A DNA stretch of 64,000 bases. Source: Streptomyces chumphonensis (GTDB taxonomy: Bacteria; Actinomycetota; Actinomycetes; Streptomycetales; Streptomycetaceae). The translations under genes were made by a program, and so were the position numbers. The stretch's first letter is position 1. Each line of letters starts with the position of its first letter. Positions 10,005 through 21,178 of the stretch are shown here, piece by piece. The DNA is taken from assembly GCF_014779715.1 (NCBI RefSeq), contig NZ_JACXYU010000014.1, positions 1 through 64,000 on the forward strand, read 5' to 3'. The notes beneath the pieces were generated by a model, which worked only from the letters and a program-made list of their open reading frames with translations, searched no databases and had not been told where the DNA came from.

Positions 10005-10352
10005 TCACGGCGACGCGGGCTTGAGCGGATCGTGCCCGAGGCTCATGAGCCGGAAGCGCCGGTCCTCGTGGCCCGCCGTCGGTTCCAGGTCCGCGCGGCA
10101 CCGGGAGTTGACGGTGTCGATGACGTCGCGCATGACGGCGAGGTCGGCGTCCGTCAGGTCGACCCGGCGCTTGCGCAGGATGGCCAGGACGTGCCGGCCC
10201 GTCTCGCCGCCGGCCTGGTCCGGGACGTCCTCGGCGCGCTCCGAGGCGGCCTCGGTGCGCAGCCAGTCGCTCAGCTCCTGGGAGGTCATGTTCACGATGC
10301 GGTGGAACTCGTCCCACAGCACGTCCCGCTCGATCGGGGAGATGTCCGACAC
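10005..10352 (-). CDS. DUF3140-family protein
   Basis: 115 residues from the GTG at 10352, chosen because GAGGAGGAG lies about 7 nt upstream; the frame continues upstream but runs into another fragment. The sequence ERDVLWDEFHRIVNMTSQEL at the start and GRHVLAILRKRRVDLTD in the middle are typical of DUF3140, a small actinobacterial family of unknown function. It is all-helical by appearance, with no signal peptide. A degraded reductase fragment lies just upstream on the same strand. Confidence 0.75.
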   Translation of the reverse strand: MSDISPIERDVLWDEFHRIVNMTSQELSDWLRTEAASERAEDVPDQAGGETGRHVLAILRKRRVDLTDADLAVMRDVIDTVNSRCRADLEPTAGHEDRRFRLMSLGHDPLKPASP

Positions 10353-10366
10353 CGTCTCGCTCCTCC

Positions 10367-10654
10367 TCACGCCGCGTGCGGCAGCGCGTCCATCTCGGCG
10401 GCGGGCAGTTCCGTCGCGTACACGCTGGTGCCCGGCTGGTGCCTGCGTCCGCCCTGGCCGAGGTTCCCGGCGATAACGGGGTCGAGGCCGATGTCGCGCG
10501 TGAGCCCGGCGCCGACCGCCTTGGCCCGGTCGTCGCTGCCGGAGAGCGGCACCGCCACGGGCGGGACGCCGTCGCTCCGGTGCGCGTGGTCGCGCAGCCG
10601 CCGCCACGGCAGGGTGTTGAAGGCCTTGACCAGGTTGCTGCCGGCGGTACGCAT
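10367..10654 (-). pseudogene. truncated F420/NADP-type oxidoreductase fragment
   Basis: This frame encodes about 95 residues resembling only the C-terminal half of NADPH-dependent F420 reductase-like proteins: SNLVKAFNTLPWRRLRD, VPLSGSDDRAKAV, RDIGLDPVIAGNLGQGGR and PGTSVYATELPA. The N-terminal Rossmann fold that should precede SNLVKAFNT is absent. Upstream there is only the terminator of the enoyl-CoA hydratase gene, less than 40 bp away. It is therefore most likely a remnant left by a deletion. A functional short protein is possible but unlikely without the nucleotide-binding half. Confidence 0.65.
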
Positions 10655-10690
10655 GCGGCCCCGGGTGCCCCCGGGCGCGGGGGACGAAAC

Positions 10691-10724
10691 GGGCCCGGCA
10701 CCCCGCGCGCGGGGTGCCGGGCCC
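10691..10724 (-). terminator. strong hairpin after enoyl-CoA hydratase gene
   Basis: A perfect inverted repeat: GGGCCCGGCACCCC (10691-10704) and GGGGTGCCGGGCCC (10711-10724) around GCGCGC. It lies 17 bp past the stop of the minus-strand enoyl-CoA hydratase. There is no T-run, which is normal for Streptomyces terminators. Confidence 0.75.
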
Positions 10725-10741
10725 TGGCCGGAGCCGGTGGC

Positions 10742-11509
<768 letters not shown>

Positions 11510-11516
11510 GGCGGCA

Positions 11517-11535
11517 GGGTAACGCCCGTTAACCC
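11517..11535. promoter_or_regulatory. palindrome upstream of enoyl-CoA hydratase
   Basis: On the minus strand the sequence reads GGGTTAACGGGCGTTACCC, an imperfect palindrome ending 7 bp before the enoyl-CoA hydratase ATG. Its position over the presumed transcription start suits a repressor operator. The binding protein is unknown. Confidence 0.4.
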
Positions 11536-11568
11536 GCGTGTCCCCCGCCGCCGGTGGTGACGTGTGCC

Positions 11569-11599
11569 GACGCCCCTCCCGGCAGCCGGGAGGGGCGTC
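11569..11599 (-). terminator. hairpin after L,D-transpeptidase gene
   Basis: GACGCCCCTCCCGG (11569-11582) and CCGGGAGGGGCGTC (11586-11599) form a perfect 14-bp stem with a 3-nt loop. It lies 20 bp past the stop of the minus-strand L,D-transpeptidase gene and ahead of the enoyl-CoA hydratase promoter. Confidence 0.8.
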
Positions 11600-11618
11600 G
11601 TCGCGGGCGGGCGGCGGT

Positions 11619-12866
11619 CTACCGGCCCCACTCGCTCCAGTCCAGGTTCCAGCCGTTGAGGCCGTTGTCCGGGGCGATCGTCTTGTCCTGGCTGTTCTTC
11701 ACCACGACGACGTCGCCGATCATGGAGTGGTCGTAGAACCAGGCGGCGTCGGCCGCGGGGTCCCCGCCGCCCCGCTGGTCGAACAGGCCGACGCACCCGT
11801 GGCTGACGTTCCGCGCGCCGAACGTGGAGCGGCCCGCCCAGTAGTTGCCGTGCACGAAGGTGCCCGAGGTCGACAGCCGCATGGCGTGCGGGACGTCCTT
11901 GATGTCGTACTCGCCGCCGAAACCGACCGTGTCACCGTTCATGCGGGTCACTTCGTGCTTCTCGCTGATGACCATCTGACCGTTCCAGGTCGGGGTCTGC
12001 GGCGAGCCGGCCGTGATGGGGAGGGTCTTCCAGACCTCGCCGTCCCGCTCCACCGTCATCGTCTTCTTCTTCGCGTCCACCGTGGAGACCATCGAACGTC
12101 CCACCGTGAAGGTGACGTCCTTGTTCTGGGTGCCGTAGACGCCGTCGGCCGCCTCGACGCCGCCCAACCGCAGGCTCAGCGTCACCTCGGTGCCCGGCTC
12201 CCAGTAGTCCTCGGGCCGGAAGTCCAGCCGCTGGTTCCCGAACCAGTGCCCCCGGACCTCCACGGCCGGGTCGGCGGTGACCTCGACGCCGCCCGCGACC
12301 GCGTCGCGGTCCTCCACCGGGCGGCTGAAGCGCAGCGACACCGGCATCCCGACGCCGACGGTCGAACCGTCCTCGGGCGTGAAGTAGCCGATGAAGGTGT
12401 CCCGCGCGACGACGGTGGTGAACGTGGCGGTCTTGGCCGCCGTGCGCCCCTCGGCGTCCCGCGCCACGGCGTTGACGTGGTACTCCGTCCCCGTCGCCAG
12501 CGCCCGCTTCGGCTTCCAGGACGCGCCGTCCTCGCCGATGCTCCCCTCGACGGCCTCGCCCTCGGAGGACTCCACCGTCACGTCCGTCAGCGCGCCGCCC
12601 CGCGCCGTCACCTTCAGCGCTCCCGTGGTGGCCACGTCCTCCGCGCCGTGCCGCGGGGCGATGTCGACCGTCGCCCGCGACGGCCCGTCGGCGACCTCGG
12701 CCGCCTTGCCGGGCTTCTCGCCCCCGCCGTTCGCCTCGTCCTCGCCGCAGCCGGTCGCCAGCAGCGTCAGCCCCAGCAGCACCGCGACCAGACCCCGTCC
12801 CGCCGGGCCCTTCCGTCCTCCACGACCCCGCACTGCGCGGCCGTCCCGCACCCGTATACCCCGCAC
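11619..12866 (-). CDS. lipoprotein L,D-transpeptidase with Ig-like domains
   Basis: About 415 residues from the GTG at 12866; GTG at 12851 is an alternative, and the frame is open to 12944. A basic n-region and hydrophobic stretch end in the lipobox LLATGC, so the protein should be a membrane-anchored lipoprotein. Two Ig-like (Big_5/LDT) domains follow, with EDGSTVGVGMPVSLRFSRPV in the second. The YkuD catalytic domain ends with HGNYWAGRSTFGARNVSHGC, containing the His and the Cys nucleophile (Cys358). These enzymes make 3-3 crosslinks in peptidoglycan. Domain order matches mycobacterial LdtMt2-type enzymes. Confidence 0.88.
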   Translation of the reverse strand: MRGIRVRDGRAVRGRGGRKGPAGRGLVAVLLGLTLLATGCGEDEANGGGEKPGKAAEVADGPSRATVDIAPRHGAEDVATTGALKVTARGGALTDVTVESSEGEAVEGSIGEDGASWKPKRALATGTEYHVNAVARDAEGRTAAKTATFTTVVARDTFIGYFTPEDGSTVGVGMPVSLRFSRPVEDRDAVAGGVEVTADPAVEVRGHWFGNQRLDFRPEDYWEPGTEVTLSLRLGGVEAADGVYGTQNKDVTFTVGRSMVSTVDAKKKTMTVERDGEVWKTLPITAGSPQTPTWNGQMVISEKHEVTRMNGDTVGFGGEYDIKDVPHAMRLSTSGTFVHGNYWAGRSTFGARNVSHGCVGLFDQRGGGDPAADAAWFYDHSMIGDVVVVKNSQDKTIAPDNGLNGWNLDWSEWGR

Positions 12867-13127
12867 CCGTTCATCCGCCTTCGCCTGTGGCTCCCCGACC
12901 GCCCCCCACGGCGGCCCGTCGCGCCTGGATCGCGCGCACGGCACCGAGTCAACCGGAGAAAGATCACAGCCGGGCCCCGCGGTGTGTCACCGTTCCGTCC
13001 CAGAATCCGCGGGCCGCCCCGGACGCCCGGCGGTCCGGTTGGCGCAATCGACGGCCCTCCGGGGTGAGCGCGGGCGCGAGCGAGGGAAGAATCGCGAGGA
13101 GACCCACCCGCCGGGGGAGGCCAGCCG
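12867..13127. other. intergenic region between L,D-transpeptidase and glgX
   Basis: 261 bp between two divergent genes, so it must hold both promoters. A good Shine-Dalgarno GGGGGAGG sits 7 nt before the glgX ATG. No clear operator palindrome or recognisable -10/-35 pair was found by eye. Confidence 0.4.
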
Positions 13128-15449
<2,322 letters not shown>

Positions 15450-15514
15450 CCCTCGGTCGCCGCGACGCGCTGGCGTCCTGGCGTCGACTGACACCGCGTC
15501 GTCGGCGCACGGGG

Positions 15515-16402
15515 TCAGGGGGTCACGTGGGTGTGCACGGTCAGTTCGGCGGCGGAGAGGTCGAGGGTGACGGTCACGGAGCCGAGGGCGGCCGTCGAGG
15601 CGACGTGGGTGCCACCGCACGGGATGCGCGCCGTGCCGTCCGGGAGTGCGCAGGTCCACCAGCGACGGGCGTCCAGGTGCCGCTCGTCGCGTTCGACGCG
15701 GGCCGCGCCGCCGGCCGCGATCCACTGCGCCACCCGTGCGTTCACGGCGTGCTGGACCGTGTCCAGGCGTTCGGTCAGGGCGGTCGCGGAGAAGCCGGAC
15801 TTGCGCAGCGACTTGCCGAGCCGGTACGTGTCCACGCTGCCGTTCGGCTCGATGCGGGAGGTGGTGATGGCGCTCTGGTCGAAGTCGGGGTGGCCGAGGC
15901 AGTCCGTCCGGCGGGGCTGCTTGGTCCACAGGTCGGCCAGCGCCTCGTTGAGGGCGAGCGCGACGAGGTGGCAGGCGGTGTGTCCGGCGCTCAGGCCCGC
16001 GCGGTACTCCCCGTCCACGGCCAGTTCGACGTCCTGGCCGACCACGGGGGCGGCGGCGTCGTCCAGCGGGCCGAGCACGTGGACGGCCACGAACGACCAC
16101 TCCGGGTCCCCCCGGCGGACGGGAATCGCGTCCGCCACGAGCAGTCCGTCGGCGCCCGGGCCGACGGCGCCGGTGAGCGCGTCGAGCACCGGGTGGGAGG
16201 TGCCGCCGAAGGTCACGGTCCCCCGGTCGGCGGGCTGGTCGGGCCAGGTGTGGTCCAAAGGGTGGAAGGGGGTGCGGTCCGTGACCAGCAGCAGTCGGCC
16301 GTCCTGGTCGCGGTCGACGAGCTGGACGCGAGCCGTCGCCCGCGAGGTGCCCTCCGGGAAGAGCACCTCGGTGGCGGGTGGCCGGACGGTGGTCGGGGTC
16401 AT
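15515..16402 (-). CDS. AlaX-type alanyl-tRNA editing hydrolase
   Basis: 295 residues from the ATG at 16402. The metal-binding motifs of alanyl-tRNA editing domains are both present: HxxxH in AGHTACHLVALALNEAL and CxxxH in IPCGGTHVAS. The N-terminal part (LVTDRTPFHPLDHTWPDQPADRG) matches the AlaX beta-barrel entry. Free-standing AlaX proteins hydrolyse Ser- or Gly-mischarged tRNA-Ala. Without the AlaRS C-Ala domain this one would act in trans. It converges with glgX and diverges from the ABC exporter, with no obvious functional link to either. Confidence 0.82.
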   Translation of the reverse strand: MTPTTVRPPATEVLFPEGTSRATARVQLVDRDQDGRLLLVTDRTPFHPLDHTWPDQPADRGTVTFGGTSHPVLDALTGAVGPGADGLLVADAIPVRRGDPEWSFVAVHVLGPLDDAAAPVVGQDVELAVDGEYRAGLSAGHTACHLVALALNEALADLWTKQPRRTDCLGHPDFDQSAITTSRIEPNGSVDTYRLGKSLRKSGFSATALTERLDTVQHAVNARVAQWIAAGGAARVERDERHLDARRWWTCALPDGTARIPCGGTHVASTAALGSVTVTLDLSAAELTVHTHVTP

Positions 16403-16594
16403 GGTTCGCGGCGCCTCCTCGCGGGACCGGTGCACGGGTGAGCCGCCGTCGGGTCGGTGGCCCACCCGCATCATGCCCCCTCGCCCGCCGCCGGTGCGAC
16501 GGGGTTCGGACCGGGGGACCAGGGCTTGGGGACGAGTGGGGATCGGACGGAATACGCATGCGCGTGTCAGCACCCATCCGTACGATCGGTGCTG

Positions 16595-18415
16595 ATGAGT
16601 GCCGTGGAGAACCTTTCGGTGGCCGACCCGGGGAAGAAGCGGTCGGCGGTGCGGTCGCTGCTGCGGCTGTGGCCCTATGTACGGCCGGTGCGGGCGCGCT
16701 TCGGGACGGCGGCGGCCGTGGCGGTCGTCGCGTCCTGCACCGGTCTGATCGTCCCGCTCGTGCTCAAGTGGATCATCGACGGGCCGGTGGCCGCGCGGGA
16801 CACCGCCGGGGTGTGGTGGGGCGGTGCGCTGCTGCTGGCCGTCGGTGTGGCCGAGGCGGCCCTGTTCGGCCTGCGGCGCTGGCTCGTGGCCCGGCCGCTG
16901 GCGGGGGTCGAGGCGGCGATGCGCGCCGACCTGTACCAGCGCCTCCAGCGTCTGCCGGTCGCCTTCCACGATCGCTGGTCCAGCGGCCAGTTGCTGTCGC
17001 GGGCCACGGCCGACCTGAACCTGCTGCGGCTGTTCCTCGTGTTCCCGCTGACGTTCCTCCTGGTCAACGGCGTGACGATCGTGGTCGGCTGCGTCATCCT
17101 GCTGGCGCAGGACTGGGCGCTGGGGCTGCTCGTGCTGGCTCCGGTGCCGCCGCTGATCGTGCTGTGCACGGTCTTCAGCCGCCGCTACGCGGGCGCCGCC
17201 CGCACGGCGCAGGACCAGGTCGGCGATCTGACGACCGGGGTCGAGGAGTCGGTGCTCGGCATCCGGATCATCAAGGGGTTCGGCCGGCACCGCAGTCAGG
17301 CGCGTGCCTTCCGCGCCCTGTCCGAGCGGCTGATGGGCACGGAGTTGCACAAGGCGCGGCTGCTGGGGGTGGTGTGGGGGTTGATCCTCGCCGTCCCCGA
17401 GCTGGCGCTGGGGACGGCGCTGGTGCTGGGTACGGTGCAGGTCGCGGACGGCGCGCTGTCGGCGGGCACGCTCGTGGCCTTCCTCTCGACGGCGCTCGCG
17501 CTGCGCTGGCCGGTGGAGTCGATCGGGTTCCTGCTGGCGATGAGCAACGAGGCGTCCGGCGCGGCCGACCGGTACTTCGAGGTCATGGACGAGCCGGTAC
17601 CGCCGGAGGCGGCGGGCGCCAACCCCGCCCCCGTCGGTGGGCGCGCCGGGGACGGGCTGCGGCTGGAGGGCGTGCGGTTCCGCTACCCGGACGCCGATCC
17701 CGGCGCCCCGCCGGTGCTCGACGGGGTGGACCTGCACGTGCGCACCGGGGAGACCGTGGCCCTGGTGGGGGCGACGGGCTGCGGGAAGACGACGTTGACG
17801 GCCCTGGTCCCCCGGCTGCACGAGGTGACGGACGGCCGGATCACGCTGGACGGTGTCGACGTCGCCGCGCTGCCGCGCGCCGAGGTGCGCGCGCGGGTGG
17901 CGGTCGCCTTCGAGGAGCCGACGCTGTTCTCCGCCTCGGTGCGGGAGAACGTCCTGATGGGAGCGCCCGGGGCGGCCGACGAGGAGCTGTGGCGGGCGCT
18001 GCGGGTGGCGCAGGCCGACGGGTTCGTGGCCGCGCTGCCCGCGGGGGCGGACACCGAGGTGGGCGAGCAGGGGCTGAGCCTGTCCGGCGGCCAGCGGCAA
18101 CGTCTGGCGCTGGCCCGGGCCGTGGTGGGACGGCCGCGCTTCCTGGTGCTGGACGATCCGCTGTCGGCGCTGGACGTGCACACCGAGGCGAAGGTGGAGG
18201 CGGCGCTGCGGAAGGTGCTGGCGACGACGACGGCACTGGTGGTGGCCCACCGGCCGTCGACGGTGCTGCTCGCCGACCGGGTGGCGCTGCTCTCGGGGGG
18301 ACGGATCGCGGCGGTGGGGACGCACGAGGAACTGCTGGCGGCCAGTGCGGAGTACCGCCGTCTGATGGCCGGTGACGAGGCCCGGGACGACGTGGCCCGG
18401 GAAGGAGCGCTGTGA
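16595..18415 (+). CDS. ABC exporter half-transporter, degenerate-site subunit
   Basis: 606 residues from the ATG at 16595 (GTG at 16589 is possible). Residues about 25-330 form a six-helix exporter transmembrane domain. The nucleotide domain has Walker A GATGCGKTT (392-400) and signature LSLSGGQRQR. The Walker B glutamate is replaced by aspartate (LVLDDPLSALD, D521), and the Q-loop Gln appears as Glu (AFEEPTLFS). This is the degenerate-site half of a heterodimeric exporter. The stop overlaps the next gene by 4 nt. The substrate is unknown; multidrug or lipid efflux is typical. Confidence 0.9.
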   Translation: MSAVENLSVADPGKKRSAVRSLLRLWPYVRPVRARFGTAAAVAVVASCTGLIVPLVLKWIIDGPVAARDTAGVWWGGALLLAVGVAEAALFGLRRWLVARPLAGVEAAMRADLYQRLQRLPVAFHDRWSSGQLLSRATADLNLLRLFLVFPLTFLLVNGVTIVVGCVILLAQDWALGLLVLAPVPPLIVLCTVFSRRYAGAARTAQDQVGDLTTGVEESVLGIRIIKGFGRHRSQARAFRALSERLMGTELHKARLLGVVWGLILAVPELALGTALVLGTVQVADGALSAGTLVAFLSTALALRWPVESIGFLLAMSNEASGAADRYFEVMDEPVPPEAAGANPAPVGGRAGDGLRLEGVRFRYPDADPGAPPVLDGVDLHVRTGETVALVGATGCGKTTLTALVPRLHEVTDGRITLDGVDVAALPRAEVRARVAVAFEEPTLFSASVRENVLMGAPGAADEELWRALRVAQADGFVAALPAGADTEVGEQGLSLSGGQRQRLALARAVVGRPRFLVLDDPLSALDVHTEAKVEAALRKVLATTTALVVAHRPSTVLLADRVALLSGGRIAAVGTHEELLAASAEYRRLMAGDEARDDVAREGAL

Positions 18416-20271
18416 CGACGGTTTCGACGAGCACGCCCCCGAGCGGACCCGAGGGGCCGCCGGAGGCGAAAGCACCCGAGCCGGACCCGTTCGACCGGGA
18501 CGTCCTCCCGGCCCCCGCGAACGCGGCGCGCACGCTGCTGCGTTCGCTGCTCGGGCCGCACCGGGCGCGGGTGGTCGTCGCCGCGCTCCTGCTGCTGGCC
18601 CAGCAGGCGGCCGTCCAGGGCGGGCCGCTGCTGGTGGCGTTCGCGATCGACGACGCGGTGCCCGCGCTGCGGGAGGGTGACAACGGCCCACTGGTCGCGG
18701 TGGCCGTGGGGTACGCGGTGTGCGCGCTGGCGGCGGGCGGCCTGCAGTACGCGTTCATCGGGGCGTCGGCGCGGATCAACCAGTCGGTGCTGCTGGAGCT
18801 GCGGGAACGCATCTACCGGCACGCGCAGGTGCTGAGCGTGGACTTCCACGACCGCTACACCTCCGGGCGGCTCATCTCGCGGGCCACGACGGACGTCGAG
18901 GCGTTGCGGGAGCTGCTGAACGAGGGGCTGCGGGAGCTGCTGGGCGTCTTCGTCTCGGTGGCCTACATCGGGGTGCTGCTGCTCTACCTGGACCTCGGTC
19001 TGGGAGCGGCGGCGTTCGCGTCGTGCGTGCCGCTGTACCTGCTGGTGCGCAACTTCCAGGTGCGGTCGGTGCGGGTGTACCGGAAGCGGTCGACGGCGAT
19101 CGCGGGCGTCATCGTGAAGTTCGCGGAGACGCTGAACGGCATCCGCCCGGTGAAGTCCTTCCGGCGGGAGCGGGCGAACGACGAGGTGTTCCGGCGGCTC
19201 AACGAGGACCACCTGCGGACCAACGGCGACGCGATCCTGGAGATGGCGCGCTACGTCGTCTCCTCGCGGCTGACGGCGAACGTCGCCATCGCCGCGATCG
19301 TGGTGTGGGGCGCGTACCGGGTCGCGGACGGGACGCTGGCGCTCGGTGTGCTCGCGGCGGCGGCCCTGTACGTCCGGCGGCTGTACGACCCCATCGACCG
19401 GCTGGGCATGTTCCTGAACTCCTACCAGGCGGCGGCGGCCTCGCTGGAGAAGATCGCGGGCCTGCTCGCCCAGACGCCGGGCGTGCCCGAGCCGGTGCGT
19501 CCGCGTCGGCTGCCGGAGGCGCGGGGTGCGGGGCCGGGCCGGTCGGTGGTGTTCGAGAAGGTCAGCTTCGGCTACCGGACGGGCGGCGAGATCCTGCCCG
19601 CCTTCGACCTGACGATCCCGGCCGGTCAGACGGTGGCGGTGGTGGGCGCGACGGGAGCGGGCAAGTCGACGCTGGCGAAGCTGCTGGCCCGCTTCTACGA
19701 CCCGACGGACGGGCGGGTGCTGCTGGACGGAACGGACCTGCGGGACCTGTCGGTGCCCGAGCTGCGCCGGGGCGTGGTGATGGTGACGCAGGAGGCGTTC
19801 CTGTTCTCGGGCACGGTCGCGGAGAACATCGCGCTGGGACGGCCGGACGCGACGCGTGCGGAGATCGAGCAGGCGGCGAAGGATATCGGCGCGCACGGGT
19901 TCGTCGCGGAGCTTCCGGAGGGGTACGACACAGACGTGCGCAGGCGTGGCGGCCGGATCTCGGCGGGCCAGCGGCAGTTGGTGTCGTTCGCGCGCGCCCT
20001 GCTGGCGGACCCGGCGGTGCTGATCCTCGACGAGGCGACGTCGTCGCTGGACGTGCCCGGGGAGCAGGCGGTGCAGCGGGCGATGCACACGGTCCTCGGC
20101 GACCGGACGGCGGTGGTCATCGCGCACCGGCTCTCCACGGTGGAGGTCGCGGACCGGGTGCTGGTGATGGCGGACGGCCGGATCGTCGAGGACGGGACGC
20201 CGGCGCAGCTGCTGTCGGGGGGCGGGCGGTTCGCACGGCTGCACGAGGCGTGGCGGGACAGCCTGGCCTGA
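18412..20271 (+). CDS. ABC exporter half-transporter, catalytic-site subunit
   Basis: 619 residues from a GTG overlapping the previous stop. A polar 50-residue N-terminus precedes six transmembrane helices. The nucleotide domain has Walker A GATGAGKST (412-420), an intact Q-loop (VMVTQEAFLFSG), Walker B LILDEATSSLD with catalytic E541, and switch His in VIAHRLSTV. Its signature is RISAGQRQ, not SGGQ. Together with the partner this gives one canonical and one degenerate ATP site, as in TM287/288-type exporters. The pair converges with an alpha/beta hydrolase gene. Confidence 0.9.
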   Translation: MTTVSTSTPPSGPEGPPEAKAPEPDPFDRDVLPAPANAARTLLRSLLGPHRARVVVAALLLLAQQAAVQGGPLLVAFAIDDAVPALREGDNGPLVAVAVGYAVCALAAGGLQYAFIGASARINQSVLLELRERIYRHAQVLSVDFHDRYTSGRLISRATTDVEALRELLNEGLRELLGVFVSVAYIGVLLLYLDLGLGAAAFASCVPLYLLVRNFQVRSVRVYRKRSTAIAGVIVKFAETLNGIRPVKSFRRERANDEVFRRLNEDHLRTNGDAILEMARYVVSSRLTANVAIAAIVVWGAYRVADGTLALGVLAAAALYVRRLYDPIDRLGMFLNSYQAAAASLEKIAGLLAQTPGVPEPVRPRRLPEARGAGPGRSVVFEKVSFGYRTGGEILPAFDLTIPAGQTVAVVGATGAGKSTLAKLLARFYDPTDGRVLLDGTDLRDLSVPELRRGVVMVTQEAFLFSGTVAENIALGRPDATRAEIEQAAKDIGAHGFVAELPEGYDTDVRRRGGRISAGQRQLVSFARALLADPAVLILDEATSSLDVPGEQAVQRAMHTVLGDRTAVVIAHRLSTVEVADRVLVMADGRIVEDGTPAQLLSGGGRFARLHEAWRDSLA

Positions 20272-20293
20272 GGGGCGCGCCCCCGCCGGGGCG
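20272..20293. terminator. short GC hairpin between convergent genes
   Basis: The 22-bp gap between the ABC operon and the convergent hydrolase gene reads GGGGCGCGCCCC followed by GCCGGGGCG. Overlapping short inverted repeats could end transcription from both sides. The stems are short, so this is tentative. Confidence 0.4.
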
Positions 20294-21097
20294 TCAGGCG
20301 AGGGCCGTCCGGGCCGCGTCCCGGATGGCGTCGGCCAGCGCCCGGGGCGCCGTCCGGTGGGCGTGGTGCCCGTGCCCGGCGAGGGTGACGACGCGGGCGT
20401 CCGGCAGGGCGGCCGCCAGGTCGGCCAGGCGGTCGCGTACCCGGGCCGGGCTCCGGTCGCCCTCCACGAGGGTGGTCGGCACGTCGAGCCGTCGGAAGCG
20501 CTCGACGCCGGTGCCCAGGGCGTCGAGCGCCGCGATGTCGGCGAGGCCGGCCGCCAGTCTCGGCGTCGGCGAGGTGGGCCTGCGCACCGCCGCGAGCAGC
20601 CGTTCGACCCGCTCCGGCGGTTCCCGGGCGATGTCCCGCAGGTGGATGCGCAGGGCCTGGTCGGGGTCTCCGGCGGCCAGGGCAGCGCGGGCGCGGTGGA
20701 CCGCCTCGCCTCCGACGAGCGCCCGGGTGGGCAGCGGGGGTTCGTAGAGGACGAGGCCCGTGGCCACGCCCGGTGCCCGCAGCGCGGTCTCCAGCGCGGC
20801 GACCGCTCCCGAGGAGTGCCCGACGAGGACGAGGGGTCCGGTCAGGAGCCGGGCGATCGCGAGGACGTCCGCCACCTCCACGGCCACGGAGTGCGTCGCC
20901 GGGGCGTGGGCGCCGGGGGCGTAGAGGCGGCGGGCGATCCTGACCACCCGGAAGTCGCCGGTCAGCGACGGAAGCACGGCGTTCCAGGCGGCGGGGGTCT
21001 CGCCGCCGCCGTGCAGGAGGAGCAGCGTCGGACCGCGGCCGTCGTCGAGCGCGGTGACGGGTGTCCCGTCGGCGGACGTCGTGCGGAGTTCTGCCAT
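20294..21097 (-). CDS. alpha/beta-fold hydrolase
   Basis: 267 residues from the ATG at 21097; a GTG two codons upstream (21103) is also possible. The fold is recognisable from LLLLHGGGETPAAW (oxyanion-hole HG) and the nucleophile elbow LVGHSSGAVAALE. A late GHGHHAHR provides the catalytic histidine. The substrate cannot be inferred. It sits between the ABC exporter and glgP on the minus strand, 81 bp past the glgP stop, and may be read from the glgP promoter. Confidence 0.85.
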   Translation of the reverse strand: MAELRTTSADGTPVTALDDGRGPTLLLLHGGGETPAAWNAVLPSLTGDFRVVRIARRLYAPGAHAPATHSVAVEVADVLAIARLLTGPLVLVGHSSGAVAALETALRAPGVATGLVLYEPPLPTRALVGGEAVHRARAALAAGDPDQALRIHLRDIAREPPERVERLLAAVRRPTSPTPRLAAGLADIAALDALGTGVERFRRLDVPTTLVEGDRSPARVRDRLADLAAALPDARVVTLAGHGHHAHRTAPRALADAIRDAARTALA

Positions 21098-21178
21098 GCC
21101 CACCAGTGTGCGGCGCGGCCCGCGACGGCCGTCCGCCGGCCGGCCTCGGCGGCGGGCGGCGGGCGGACGGCGAGCGCG

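Noticed and set aside
16403..18691. Minus-strand extension of the AlaX frame to about 1058 codons
   Set aside because: The region upstream of the ATG at 16402 is Arg/His/Gln-rich and lies opposite the ABC exporter genes. The AlaX homology begins at MTPTTVRPPATE.
16595..21097. Part of a natural-product cluster (exporter plus hydrolase)
   Set aside because: No biosynthetic core enzyme is adjacent and both flanks are primary metabolism.
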